Positions 31,369 through 41,000 of a DNA stretch of 41,000 nt are shown piece by piece. Positions within the stretch are counted from its first letter, which is position 1, and every line of letters starts with the position of its first letter. The stretch is from Mesostigma viride. Its lineage: Eukaryota; Streptophyta; Mesostigmatophyceae; Mesostigmatales; Mesostigmataceae. The notes under the pieces are model-generated. The model did not search any database and was not told where the DNA came from. It saw only the letters and a list, made by a program, of their open reading frames with translations. Made by a program: the position numbers and the translations under genes. The stretch covers positions 1 to 41,000 of the forward strand of contig RPFO01000972.1 in NCBI GenBank assembly GCA_009746045.1. The letters run 5' to 3'.

Positions 31369-33144
31369 CTTCAACGGATACGCCATTCGTAGTATCTTGA
31401 ACTTGTCGCCTTCGATGGTGAAGGCGATGCGCGACAGCGGGTGGAGCTCGCCGTCCGGCGTGCTCACGATGAACACGCCGTTCTGCTCGTCCACCAGCGC
31501 CACCCGCGTCCCGTTCTGCAATCCGTCCTTGTGGGACAGATTGCGGGTTATCATGGCGACAGCGCCCACCTTCCACTTGAACTCGTGGTCAGGCACGCCA
31601 ACCTGGCGCGCGCTGTTCAGCGTCTTGATGGACGCCTTCTCCCCCGACTTGGCCACGCTGTCGTTGCTGAAAGCGGTGCGCTCCTCATTGTTCAACTTGG
31701 CCAGCACGGCCTCGTTGATTTCGTCGCACGCGGCGTTCGTCGGCGCGACGATCGAGGAGCCCATGCACGCGTTCGGGCTGTTCACGTCGGGGAACGTGTG
31801 CGCGATCAGCTCGTCTAAGTCGTTGACCGGCTTGACCATGGCGAGGGGGATCATCGGGACCTCCTTGTGAGTACGGTTATCCAGGACCGCCTCGTAGGCG
31901 ACATTGTCCATGCCGACGTTGGCGACGAAGCGCGCGTACTCCGGGTCCTCGCGCGCGCGGTAGTTGAACTCGAGCGGCAGCCGGTGCACGCCCACCCACT
32001 GCGGACATCGTACCACGCTGGCGTCAGAGGTGGCCAACTCGCTCGCGCCCTTGACGACGGGCGCCACCTGGCGGAAGTCGCCCGCGAAAATGAGCACCTT
32101 GCCGCCAAACGGTTCCTGCACAAAGGTCAGGTTCACGAGCAGCTCATGCAAGAGCTGGATCAGCTCCACATTCATCATGCCGACCTCGTCCACGACCAGC
32201 GCGTGCGCCTCCACCAGCGCGCGCCCCCTGGCAGAGCCGCGCGTCACGGGGCAGCCATACTCGAGGTCCAGCACGAGCGGGAAGCCGCACGCGTGGTGCG
32301 ACGTGGTTCCGCCCCACATCTGCAACGACGCGACGCCCGTGAACGCCATGGGCACCACCTTGAATCCGTCGCGCGTGGCTTGCTGCATCGCCGCGTTGAT
32401 GACCATGGTCTTGCCCGTTCCCGCGGGGCCGTCCACAAACAGCCGACGATGGGGGCCCGCGCCCTCGATCGCATTGACCAGGGTTTGGTAAGCCTGACGT
32501 TGCTCGAACGAGAACCGGGTCAGGTCGGGCGCCGGGACCTCCGGTGTGGCATCCGGGTCGTGTTGGCGCTTGCGCCGGCACACATCCTCGCCCCTCTCGC
32601 GCCGCCTCCGCAGCGACGGCTCCAGCTCCCACACGTCGAAGCCGTAGGCCGACAGCCGCCTGTCAAGGTAGGTGAGGGTGCGCGCGACCGCCGCCTCGCG
32701 GTCCTCCACCGTGATGGGATGCTTGGCGTTCTTACCCACCCCGCCGTGGACGTCCTCGTACGAGAAGAACAGGTGGTCCTTCATCATCTCCTCCTTGAAC
32801 CGCCACAGCGCCTGAATCGTGCTGAGCCTTTGCAAAACGAGGATGACGAACAGCCGCCGCATCGCGTACGGCGTCTCGAACCGGCGCGCGGCGATGCGCA
32901 TGCACTCCACCGCGGCGTCGTTGTCCTCGAGCAGGCCCAGCCGGCGGCACGCCATCTCGTTGCTGAGCACATCGCCGTCCACGGTGCACAGGTCCTCGAA
33001 CGAGTGCGCCGCGCGCTTCTCTAGCAGCACGCGCAGGTAGAAGAGCTCGGGGTTGCGCAGGTCGGGGTCGTACATTCGCGTGAACACCCGCTGGGTGCGC
33101 GGCAGGAGCCACCATCGCGCCGTGTGGCCCTTGCAAACGATGAC
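31369..33144 (-). CDS. Helitron PIF1-type helicase, main exon
   Basis: This exon of 592 codons (acceptor GCGAGCAG-type GCAG/GTC, donor AAG/GTGCGT) begins with CKGHTARWWLLPRTQRVFTR and FYLRVLLEKRAAHSFEDLCT, the conserved block before the Helitron helicase. Walker A is DGPAGTGKT at 32407-32433; Walker B is VVDEVGM at 32176-32196; motif III is GDFRQVAPV at 32056-32082; EFNYRARED fits motif IV. The SF1B helicase unwinds DNA 5' to 3' to peel off the transposon strand during rolling-circle transposition. Copy 1 lacks this exon within the window. The exon is open with no stop over 1.77 kb. Confidence 0.93.
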
Positions 33145-33253
33145 CTGCGAGCAGCAGTGTCACGGGACCACAACCACCGCCACACGTTAGGACAAACAAC
33201 TCGACGTACACCCTCTCAAGCGCATGACTCCGTAGTGCCCACTATGACTTCAT

Positions 33254-33722
33254 GGGGGGGGGTGTCATGTGTGCGTGGGTGTGGGGGGGGGCTCGCATGC
33301 GTGCGTGGGTGTGGGGGGGAGTGGCATGCATGCGTGGGTGTGGTGGGGGGCTGCCATGCATGCGTGGGGTTAGGGGGTGGCTGGCACGCGTGCGTGGGTT
33401 CGTGGGGTGGCTGCCATGCGTGCGTGGGTGTGTGGGGTGGCTGGCATGCGTACGTGGGTGTGGAGGATGGCTGGCATGCATAAGTGGGTTTGTGATGGGC
33501 TGGCATGCGTGCGTGGGGTGGCTGGCATGCATGCATGCATGTGGGGGGTCGCTGGCATGCATGTGTGGGTTTGTGGGGTAGCTGGCATGCGGGCGTGGGT
33601 GTGGGAGGGGCTGGCATGCATGCGTGGGTGTGGAGGGTGCCTGGCATGCATGCCTGCATGTGGGGTGGGGCTGGCATGCGTGCGTGGGTGTGGGGGGGGG
33701 CTGCCATGCGTGTGTCGGGGGG
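33254..33722 (+). repeat. Minisatellite family A in copy 2 intron
   Basis: About 16 units of about 30 bp inside the 654-bp intron 33145-33798, upstream of the helicase exon. Open frames across it on both strands are artefacts. Confidence 0.93.
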
Positions 33723-33798
33723 GCAAAAAAAATGGTTTTTGGCACCGCACAAAAAGAAGGAAAACAACGACGGCGGCGATGAAACGACGATGGCTCAC

Positions 33799-33846
33799 CT
33801 CATTGTTCACGTCCCTCAGCGCGCGCGCGGGAGCCGTCCTTTTCAG
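33799..33846 (-). CDS. Helitron copy 2: 48-bp microexon
   Basis: Sixteen codons between CGTGCAG/CTG and GAG/GTGAGC, phase 0-0, encoding LKRTAPARALRDVNNE. It keeps the register between the linker exon and the helicase exon. Without it the two neighbours would also join in phase, so it may be skipped in some transcripts. Confidence 0.55.
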
Positions 33847-34002
33847 CTGCACGGCCGACAAAGCACACGGAGCACAACGGCAAAACCAGGTTGTTAAAAC
33901 ACCAAGGCTGTTAGAAACCCACCTAATACGCACACCAAGAGAACGAGTCGAGAAGCAATCAACAAAATGCGACAGCGGCGTGCAAGAACACAGCGCACTC
34001 AC

Positions 34003-34299
34003 GGTCTCGGTGTGGGTCTTCTTGTTGCCAAGGAACTTGCGGATGACATACTTCTTGTGGAACTCAGAGTACTTGAGCGCGTTCATCCCGGGCACAACCT
34101 CGTCCCCCGGCCGATCAAAGTACATTGTCAGCGGCGTGTCCTGCTTCTGCTCCACCGCGTTCTCCAGCGACCACTTGCAGCCCTCCTTGTACGTGATCTT
34201 GTGCTGCCCGGGCAGGTGAATGGGCAGCATCTCGCAGCCGGGCCGCATCGCCCGCTCGTGGAACCCGCGGCAGACCCAGTCTGCCTGCGTCCCGCTTAT
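34003..34299 (-). CDS. Helitron copy 2: Rep-to-helicase linker exon
   Basis: Ninety-nine codons, phase 0-0 (acceptor TCGGCAG/ATA, donor ACC/GTGAGT). The text CRGFHERAMRPGCEMLPIHL, LTMYFDRPGDE and LKYSEFHKKYVIRKFLG matches the usual Helitron region after Rep, where a [TY]-Y-F-x-x-P motif and an L-x-Y-x-E-F-x-x-x-[FY]-V-[WI] motif occur. Only the exon borders are by eye. The next intron is 156 bp. Confidence 0.85.
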
Positions 34300-34502
34300 C
34301 TGCCGACACACAACACGCGCACCCACACGCACACAAAGCCGTGGCCTCCAAATAACTATAAACACCTTTTGGAACATCTCCTCAAGAGCATAAAGTGCAA
34401 AAAAAAATCAAACCAACTAGCACCGTTCCCGGTTTATGATTCCCTCCTCTCAGCACACCATCACCAGCACTTGGACCCAGATGAACGACGCGAGCCACTC
34501 AC

Positions 34503-35934
34503 CCGCCGCCCCCGCAAGTACTCGGCGGCCTCGTCGCACTCGCCCAGCTTGATCTCCGCGTACTCCTGCCCCTTATTTATGTACTTGTTGAGGTAGAAGA
34601 CGACGTGCGTGTGCGAGGTGACCACAAAGTTGATGTGGGCATCGAACCTCAGCGTCGCCCAGGGATTATAAGGGACAATCCACTGGTTGAGCTTGCACGT
34701 GTGCCGCCTTCGCGGGTGTATGAACCCCCGCACGTCCTCGAACGTGCGCTTGGCGAACGACTCGGGGAAGCGCTTGGCGCAAGTGTAGGTCCTCGGCCGC
34801 CACGGGTTGGCCGGCTCGTCTTCCGAGGATGAGGACGCCGACTCCAGGTCGAACGTGTCGCGCGCCGCCGCGACGTCCGCTGCCCGCAGCGACTTGCGCG
34901 GGGGCATGGGAACCGCACGAGTCCGGTCCTTCATGCACTTGCCGCCCATGGTGTGGTTGTGCACCATGTGCTGCAAGACGAGCTCGCGCAGCCGCCCGCC
35001 GGCGATGTCCTCGGGAGGCAGCTCCGCCCACGCGAGCTCGTCGATGCGCCCGTTGGCGATGGTGGGGTGGAAGGGCGGCGGCAGGCGGAAGATCACATGG
35101 GCGTGCGGGAGCCCGCGCGTCTGGTACTCAATCACATAGATTAAGTACAACGGCTTGGCACCCAGCACGCCGTCCTGGATGGCCTTGACGAACGCGGCCA
35201 GCCGGATGTGGAACGCCCGGTTGGCAAACTCGGGGTGCAGGTACACGTTAGGAGGTTTTCCTGCATCTTGGCCGGTCCTCGGCGGCAGGTTGTCCTGGAT
35301 CTCCGGCCACATCGGATTGCACGTGAACGTGGCAAAGACCGACGGGCCGCCAGCCTCGGCGATGGCGGCGATGTTGTCCTGGATGTTGTGCAGCACGAAG
35401 CGGTTGGCCATCCCAGAGCCAGACGGCAACTCCATGGTCAGCCCCGAACGCAGCTCCTCTGGCAGGTCCTTCACGTTCGCCTTGGTGAACTTTTTCCAGT
35501 CCTTCTCGCTGTACACCCCGATCTTCTTCAGGTCGTCCAATATCTGGAGGTTGTCGCTCAGCTCCGCCCACGACGCGATCCGCAGCTGGTTCTTCTCGCG
35601 CTGCTTTGCTCGCAAGAATGTGATCGTCTGGTCCTCCTTCATGGAGCATCCGTGCAGCGGAAACACCTGCCCCAACCCGCCCTTGTACTTGAGACGCCAC
35701 TCGGAGAACATCCGGCACTTGAGCTCCTGCTGCAGCTTGACCTCCTGCTTGCGCTTGCCATTCCCATCGTACCTGTACGACCAGCCCCCGTTGCCCTCGG
35801 AATGGATGACCGGGAAAGCCAGCGCCATGTAATCCTTGCTCCCCAGCGGTAGCTCCTTGGTGATGCGCTGGCCCTCCGGCCCGCGCTCGACCATGTCGAC
35901 GCGAAAGTGGCCCGGCTGCGCGCTCCTTTGTCCG
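34503..35934 (-). CDS. Helitron Rep (HUH-Y2 relaxase) exon
   Basis: This 1,432-bp exon (TG/C completes a Cys codon; ends CGG/GTGAGT) carries the rolling-circle initiator domain. Motif 1 reads FATFTCNPMWPEI. The metal-binding HUH motif is YQTRGLPHAHVIF, with HAH at 35097-35105. The two catalytic tyrosines are in FYLNKYINKG at 34581-34595, spaced Y-x3-Y as in Helitrons. An acidic insert (LESASSSSEDEPANPW) precedes the RTYTCAKRFPESF segment. Rep nicks the transposon strand, forms a 5'-phosphotyrosine link and transfers the strand to the target. All catalytic residues seem present, so this copy could be active, unlike copy 1. Confidence 0.92.
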
Positions 35935-36168
35935 CTGCACGCGAGCATGCGTCCACGCAGACGCCATCCCCCCCCCGCACCCGCAAAACTCGTGCCACAA
36001 AGGTCAACCGATGACTAGTGGAATCGACAATCCAAGGCAACAATCTATCTAAAACACGGCTTATCCGAAGAGTGTATGCAGCACACTGCCGTAACGTGGG
36101 ACAAAGGTACACAATAATTCCCAATATCGCGCGTGTTCAATGCATACAACACAGCGTAGCCCACTCAC

Positions 36169-36738
36169 CACGGCATCAAGAAGATCTCTGGCGCGTGCAC
36201 CTCCGGCGAGAACTCGCCCGCCACCTCTACAACCGCTTGCCGCTCCGCCAACACCTCGGTCGCCTGCCGAGCAAACTGCTGCAGCAGGGGGTTGTACGTG
36301 AGCAGGTACTTCTCCAGGAGGTCCAACAGCCTCCGTAGGTTGGGGTCTTTCACCTTCACCTTGTTCCTGCCAAGGCACAACAGCCACAAAGGTATCCGCA
36401 TCCATACACCAGCACACACACAATGTCAGGCACTCGATGCGCCAAAGCACACGCAAAGGATACCACATCACGCTCCACAAACACGGATTCGCAAAAGGAG
36501 GGTCACTCACCGCTCCAAGACCTCGTCCTCCGCCTTGTCCTTCTGCTGCGGGTCGTTCAACAGAAAGTATAAGTCGTTGTTGACGTGCACGCCGTCCCGG
36601 ATGATCGGCTTGACGCGCTCGACGGTCTGGCCGTGCAGCTCGAGCACGCACTCCCCCTTGTTCTCGACGGCATCCCCGATGCGCCCGCTTGCGACGACGC
36701 GCGCCACCGCGAAAAACTGGTTGATCATCCTCCCATAC
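36169..36738 (-). CDS. Helitron copy 2: two N-terminal exons upstream of Rep
   Basis: Exon 36511-36738 (G/TAT GGG start, ends GAG CG/GTGAGT) and exon 36169-36366 (starts G/AAC after TTGGCAG, ends CCG TG/GTGAGT) are joined by a 144-bp intron. They encode GRMINQFFAVARVVASGRIG, a conserved ELHGQTVERVKPIIRDGVHV block and NPLLQQFARQATEVL, as in copy 1. This region precedes Rep in Helitron proteins and has no assigned enzymatic role. Both exons are open and in frame. The upstream intron begins with family B repeats at about 36.81 kb. Confidence 0.82.
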
Positions 36739-36809
36739 CTTGAGCGTGTTGGCAAATACATCAGGGCACATACACGATACAGCATCGTTCAACATTTACA
36801 GGGTCACTG

Positions 36810-39800
36810 GTAAAGAATATTTTAGCATAGGTTCCGCACCACGAGGATGGTAAAAAAAATCCCTGCACAGCTTGCGCTGGTGAACATACTCACCTCAGTT
36901 TTGGCATAGCTCCCGCAAGATAAGGGCGGAGAAGAAAAGATTGCCATAGCTCCCACAACATAAGTAAGGGCGGAATTGGCACAGCTTCCGCGCCACAAGG
37001 GTGGTGCACAAAATTTTGGCATAGCTCCCGTGCCACAAGGGCGGTGAAGAAAGTTTTGGCATAGCTCACGGGCCACAAGGGCAGTGAAGAAAGTTTTGGC
37101 ATAGCTCCCGCGCCACAAGGGAGGTGAAGAAAGTTTTGGCATAGCTCACGCGCCACAAGGGCAGTGAAGAAAGTTTTGGCATAGCTCCCGTGCCACAAGG
37201 GTGGTGCAGAAAATTTTGGCATAGCTCCCGTGCCACAAGGGTGGTGCAGAAAATTTTAGCATAGCTCCCGCGCCAGAAGGGTGGTGCAGAAAATTTTAGC
37301 ATACCTTCCGCGCCACAAGGGCAGTGAAGAAAGTTTTGGCATATCTCACGCGCCACAAGGGTCGTGCAGAAAATTTTGGCATAGCTTCCGCGCCATAAGG
37401 GCGGTGCAGAAATATTTGGCATAGCTCCCGCGCCACAAGGGCAGTTAAGAACGTTTTGGCATAGCTCACGTGCAACAAGGGCAGTGCAGAAAATTTTGGC
37501 ATAGCTCCCGCGCCATAAGGGTAGCGAAGAAAATTTTGGCATAGCTCCCGCAACATAAGTAAGGGCGGTGTAGAAAATTTTAGCATAGCTCCCGCGCCAT
37601 AAGGGCTGAGAAGAAAATTTTGCCATAGATCGTGCAACGTAAGTAAAGGCGGTGCGGAAAATTTTAGCATAGCTCCCGCGCCATAAGGGAGGGTGGAGAA
37701 ACTATTTTCTGCACCACGAGCATGGTAAAAAAAATCCCAGCACAGCTTGCGCTGCTGAACAGTGGCAAAGGAATACTCACATTAGTTTTTGCACCGTAGG
37801 GGTGATACACAACATTTCATCATAGCTTCCGAGCCATAAGGACGGTGAGGAAAATTTTAGCATACCTCTCGCGCGACAAGGGTGGTGCAGAAAATTTTGG
37901 CATAGCTCCGGCGCCACAAGGGCAGTGAAGAAAGTTTTGGCATAGCTCACGCGCCATAAGGGGGTGCAGAAAATTTTAGCATAGCTCCCGCGCCACAAGG
38001 GCAGCGAAGAAAAATTTGGCATAGCTCCCGTGCCACAAGGGTGGTGCAGAAAATCTTGGCATTGCTCCCGCGCCACAAAGGCAGTGAAGAAAGTTTTGGC
38101 ATAGCTCCCGCGCCACAAGGGTGGTGCAGAAAATTTTAGCATAGCTCCCGCGCCACAAGGTTGGTGCAGAAAATTTTAGCATAGCTCCCGCGTCACAAGG
38201 GCCGTGAAGAAAGTTTTGGCATAGCTCACGCACCACAAAGGCTGTGAAGAAAGTTTTGGCATAGCTCACGGGCCACAAGGGCAGCGAAGAAAAATTTGGC
38301 ATAGCTTCCGCGCCACAAGGGTGGTGCAGAAAATTTTAGCATAGCTCCCGCTCCACAAGGGCAGTGAAGAAAGTTTTGGCATATCTCACGCGCCACAAGG
38401 GTGGTGCAGAAAATTTTGGCATAGCTTCCGCGCCATAAGGGCGGTGCAGAAAATTTTGGCATAGCTCCCGCGCCACAAGGGCAGTTAAGAAAGTTTTGGC
38501 ATAGCTCACGTGCAACAAGGGCAGTGCAGAAAATTTTGGCATAGCTCCCGTGCCATAAGGGCGGGGAAGAAAATTTTGGCATATCTGCCGCAACATAAGT
38601 AAGGGCAATGTAGAAAATTTTAGCATAGCTCCTGCGCCATAAGGGCGGAGAAGAAAATTTTGCCATATCTCCCGCAACATAAGTAAGGGCGGTGAAGAAA
38701 ATTTTAGCATAGCTCTCGCGCCATATTGGCGGTGAAGAAAAATTTAGGGTAGCTCCCGCAGCATTAGGAAGGGCGGAGAAGAAAATGTTGTCATAACTCC
38801 CTCCCCTTAACTGCAGTGAAGAAAATTTTAGCATAGCTCCTGCGCCATAAGGGCGGAGAAGAAAATTTTGCCATATCTCCCGCAACATAAGTAAGGGCGG
38901 TGTAGAAAATTTCAGCATAGCTCACGCGCCACAAAGGCAGTGAAGAAAGTTTTGGCATAGCTCACGCGCCACAAGGGTGGTGCAGAAAATTTTAGCATAT
39001 CTCCCGCGCCACAAGGGTGGTGCAGAAAATTTTAGCATAGCTCCCGCGTCACAAGGGCCGTGAAGAAAGTTTTGGCATAGCTCACGCACCACAAAGGCAG
39101 TGAAGAAAGTTTTGGCATAGCTCACGGGCCACAAGGGCAGCGAAGAAAAATTTGGCATAGCTTCCGCGCCACAAGGGTGGTGCAGAAAATTTTAGCATAG
39201 CTCCCGCTCCACAAGGGCAGTGAAGAAAGTTTTGGCATAGCTCACGCGCCACAAGGGTGGTGCAGAAAATTTTGGCATAGCTTCCGCGCCATAAGGGCGG
39301 TGCAGAAAATTTTGGCATAGCTCCCGCGCCACAAGGGCAGTTAAGAAAGTTTTGGCATAGCTCACGTGCAACAAGGGCAGTGCAGAAAATTTTGGCATAG
39401 CTCCCGTGCCATAAGGGCGGGGAAGAAAATTTTGGCATATCTGCCGCAACATAAGTAAGGGTAATGTAGAAAATTTTAGCATAGCTCTCGCGCCATATTG
39501 GCGGTGAAGAAAAATTTAGGGTAGCTCCCGCAGCATTAGGAAGGGCGGAGAAGAAAATGTTGTCATAACTCCCTCCCCTTAACTGCAGTGAAGAAAATTT
39601 TGGCATAGCTCCCGTGCCATAGGGGCGGAGAAGAAAATTTTGGCATATCTCCCGCAACATAAGTAAGGGCGGTGTAGAAAATTTCAGCATAGCTCACGCG
39701 CCACAAAGGCAGTGAAGAAAGTTTTGGCATAGCTCCCGTGCCACAAGAGTGGTGCAAAAAATTTTGGCATAGCTTCCGCGCCACAAGGGCAGTGAAGAAA

Positions 39801-41000
39801 GTTTTGGCATAGCTTCCGCGCCACAAGGGTGGTGCAGAAAATTTTAGCATAGCTCCCGCGTCACAAGGGCCGTGAAGAAAGTTTTGGCATAGCTCACGCA
39901 CCACAAAGGCAGTGAAGAAAGTTTTGGCATAGCTCACGGGCCACAAGGGCAGCGAAGAAAAATTTGGCATAGCTTCCGCGCCGCAAGGGTGGTGCAGAAA
40001 ATTTTAGCATAGCTCCCGCTCCACAAGGGCAGCGAAGAAAAATTTGGCATAGCTCACGCGCCACAAGGGTGGTGCAGAAAATTTTGGCATAGCTTCCGCG
40101 CCATAAGGGCGGTGCAGAAAATTTTGGCATAGCTCCCGCGCCATAAGGGTAGCGAAGAAAATTTTGGCATAGCTCCCGCAACATAAGTAAAGGCGGTGCG
40201 GAAAATTTTAGCATAGCTCCCGCGCCATAAGGGAGGGTGGAGAAACTATTTTCTGCACCACGAGCATGGTAAAAAAAATCCCAGCACAGCTTGCGCTGCT
40301 GAACAGTGGCAAAGGAATACTCACATTAGTTTTTGCACCGTAGGGGTGATACACAACATTTCATCATAGCTTCCGAGCCATAAGGACGGTGAGGAAAATT
40401 TTAGCATACCTCTCGCGCGACAAGGGTGGTGCAGAAAATTTTGGCATAGCTCCGGCGCCACAAGGGCAGTGAAGAAAGTTTTGGCATAGCTCACGCGCCA
40501 TAAGGGGGTGCAGAAAATTTTAGCATAGCTCCCGCGCCACAAGGGCAGCGAAGAAAAATTTGGCATAGCTCCCGTGCCACAAGGGTGGTGCAGAAAATCT
40601 TGGCATTGCTCCCGCGCCACAAAGGCAGTGAAGAAAGTTTTGGCATAGCTCCCGCGCCACAAGGGTGGTGCAGAAAATTTTAGCATAGCTCCCGCGCCAC
40701 AAGGTTGGTGCAGAAAATTTTAGCATAGCTCCCGCGTCACAAGGGCCGTGAAGAAAGTTTTGGCATAGCTCACGCACCACAAAGGCTGTGAAGAAAGTTT
40801 TGGCATAGCTCACGGGCCACAAGGGCAGCGAAGAAAAATTTGGCATAGCTTCCGCGCCACAAGGGTGGTGCAGAAAATTTTAGCATAGCTCCCGCTCCAC
40901 AAGGGCAGTGAAGAAAGTTTTGGCATATCTCACGCGCCACAAGGGTGGTGCAGAAAATTTTGGCATAGCTTCCGCGCCATAAGGGCGGTGCAGAAAATTT
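36810..41000. repeat. Minisatellite family B, >4-kb array with higher-order repeats
   Basis: More than 100 units of 40 bp (GGCATAGCTCCCGCGCCACA + AGGGTGGTGCAGAAAATTTT and variants) run to the right edge. Insert segments recur, for example TTGCGCTGCTGAACAGTGGC. The block from about 37636 to 38456 recurs almost unchanged at about 40180-41000 (period 2,544 bp). The block containing TCATAACTCCCTCCCCTTAA recurs at 38791 and 39563 (period 772 bp). By comparison with copy 1 this is likely the intron upstream of exon 36511-36738. The long minus frames are artefacts of a 40-bp period. Confidence 0.95.

Larger units (their letters stand above)
22851..36738 (-). mobile_element. Helitron copy 2: spliced Rep-helicase-protease gene
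   Basis: Exons join in phase: 36511-36738, 36169-36366, 34503-35934, 34003-34299, 33799-33846, 31369-33144, 29698-30345, 29443-29523, 29261-29332, 28926-29084, 22851-28791. All borders are GT-AG. The first two borders are phase 2; every border from 34503 onward is phase 0. The product in the window is about 3,630 residues: Helitron N-terminal region, HUH-Y2 Rep, PIF1-type helicase, acidic linker, tandem USP-like protease units. The N-terminal finger and exon array seen in copy 1 are expected right of 41,000. Element ends are not certain; a candidate 3' end (CTAG) is at 16264. Whether the protease exon is always spliced to the helicase needs transcript data, but the unbroken phase through four short linker introns supports one gene. 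Confidence 0.78.

Noticed and set aside
31867-33024. Plus-strand open frame of 385 codons
   Set aside because: Antisense shadow of the GC-rich helicase exon, which has clear Walker motifs on the minus strand.
36822-40846. Many minus-strand open frames of 80-230 codons reading PKFSAPPLWRGSYAK and similar
   Set aside because: They are produced by a 40-bp tandem repeat whose three frame registers all lack stops; the protein text merely cycles with the repeat.
36810-41000. CRISPR-like array
   Set aside because: Regular 40-bp direct repeats but no unique spacers; the whole period is repetitive and the genome is eukaryotic.

Overview
The window is eukaryotic repeat-rich DNA. Reading frames run across GT-AG spliceosomal introns (mostly phase 0), exons are GC-rich, and tandem repeats fill introns and intergenic space. 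The gene content is a plant/algal/protist-type Helitron (rolling-circle transposon) landscape: a HUH-Y2 Rep plus PIF1 helicase gene, and a replication protein A (RPA70)-like gene of the kind carried by plant and algal Helitrons. I cannot name the species; an alga or early-diverging plant/protist fits best.

Left part (about 0.3-13.4 kb, minus strand): a first Helitron copy ('copy 1'). Its 5' exons are open and phase-compatible. They comprise a basic/acidic N-terminal region, a striking array of eleven small exons in which two exon types alternate strictly (8.29-11.6 kb), a basic/acidic exon with a 19-residue repeat (7.5-7.9 kb), a Cys-rich Helitron N-terminal finger (5.9-6.3 kb) and two further conserved exons (4.7-5.2 kb). 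The Rep exon (0.28-2.18 kb) is a frameshifted relic. Its introns are packed with two minisatellite families: A, about 30 bp, G-rich, with GCATGCATGC; and B, 40 bp, AT/GC mixed.

Middle (13.5-22.8 kb): an unrecognised minus-strand set of exons encoding hydrophobic segments (13.5-14.9 kb); a mostly featureless stretch with a diverged 358-bp tandem duplication and a perfect G/C hairpin (16.29 kb); a plus-strand two-exon RPA70-like gene with a TATA box (16.9-20.2 kb) and an in-frame 11-residue repeat tail; and a satellite of about 185 bp (20.4-22.4 kb), of which a diverged inverted copy opens the window at 1-245.

Right part (22.85-36.7 kb, minus strand): 'copy 2', a far better preserved Helitron gene. 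I could splice ten coding exons in register from the N-terminal region through Rep (HAH motif and two tyrosines) and PIF1 helicase (Walker A/B to motif VI), then through small acidic linker exons into a huge last exon of about 1,980 codons. That exon encodes tandem units resembling ubiquitin-specific proteases (Cys box NSC, His box, W-x3-D). It carries two apparent 1-nt deletions whose sum restores the frame. Helitrons with OTU proteases or RPA are known to me; a Rep-helicase joined to a tandem USP-like array is not, and is the main discovery candidate. From 36.8 kb to the right edge lies a family B array with 2,544-bp and about 772-bp higher-order periods. By comparison with copy 1 it is probably an expanded intron of copy 2, with the missing 5' exons beyond 41,000.

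Working model: Rep nicks and joins single strands, the helicase unwinds, the RPA-like protein coats single strands, and the protease array may remove ubiquitin-like modifiers from host or element proteins (inference). All exon borders are by eye from splice consensus, phase agreement and comparison of the two copies.
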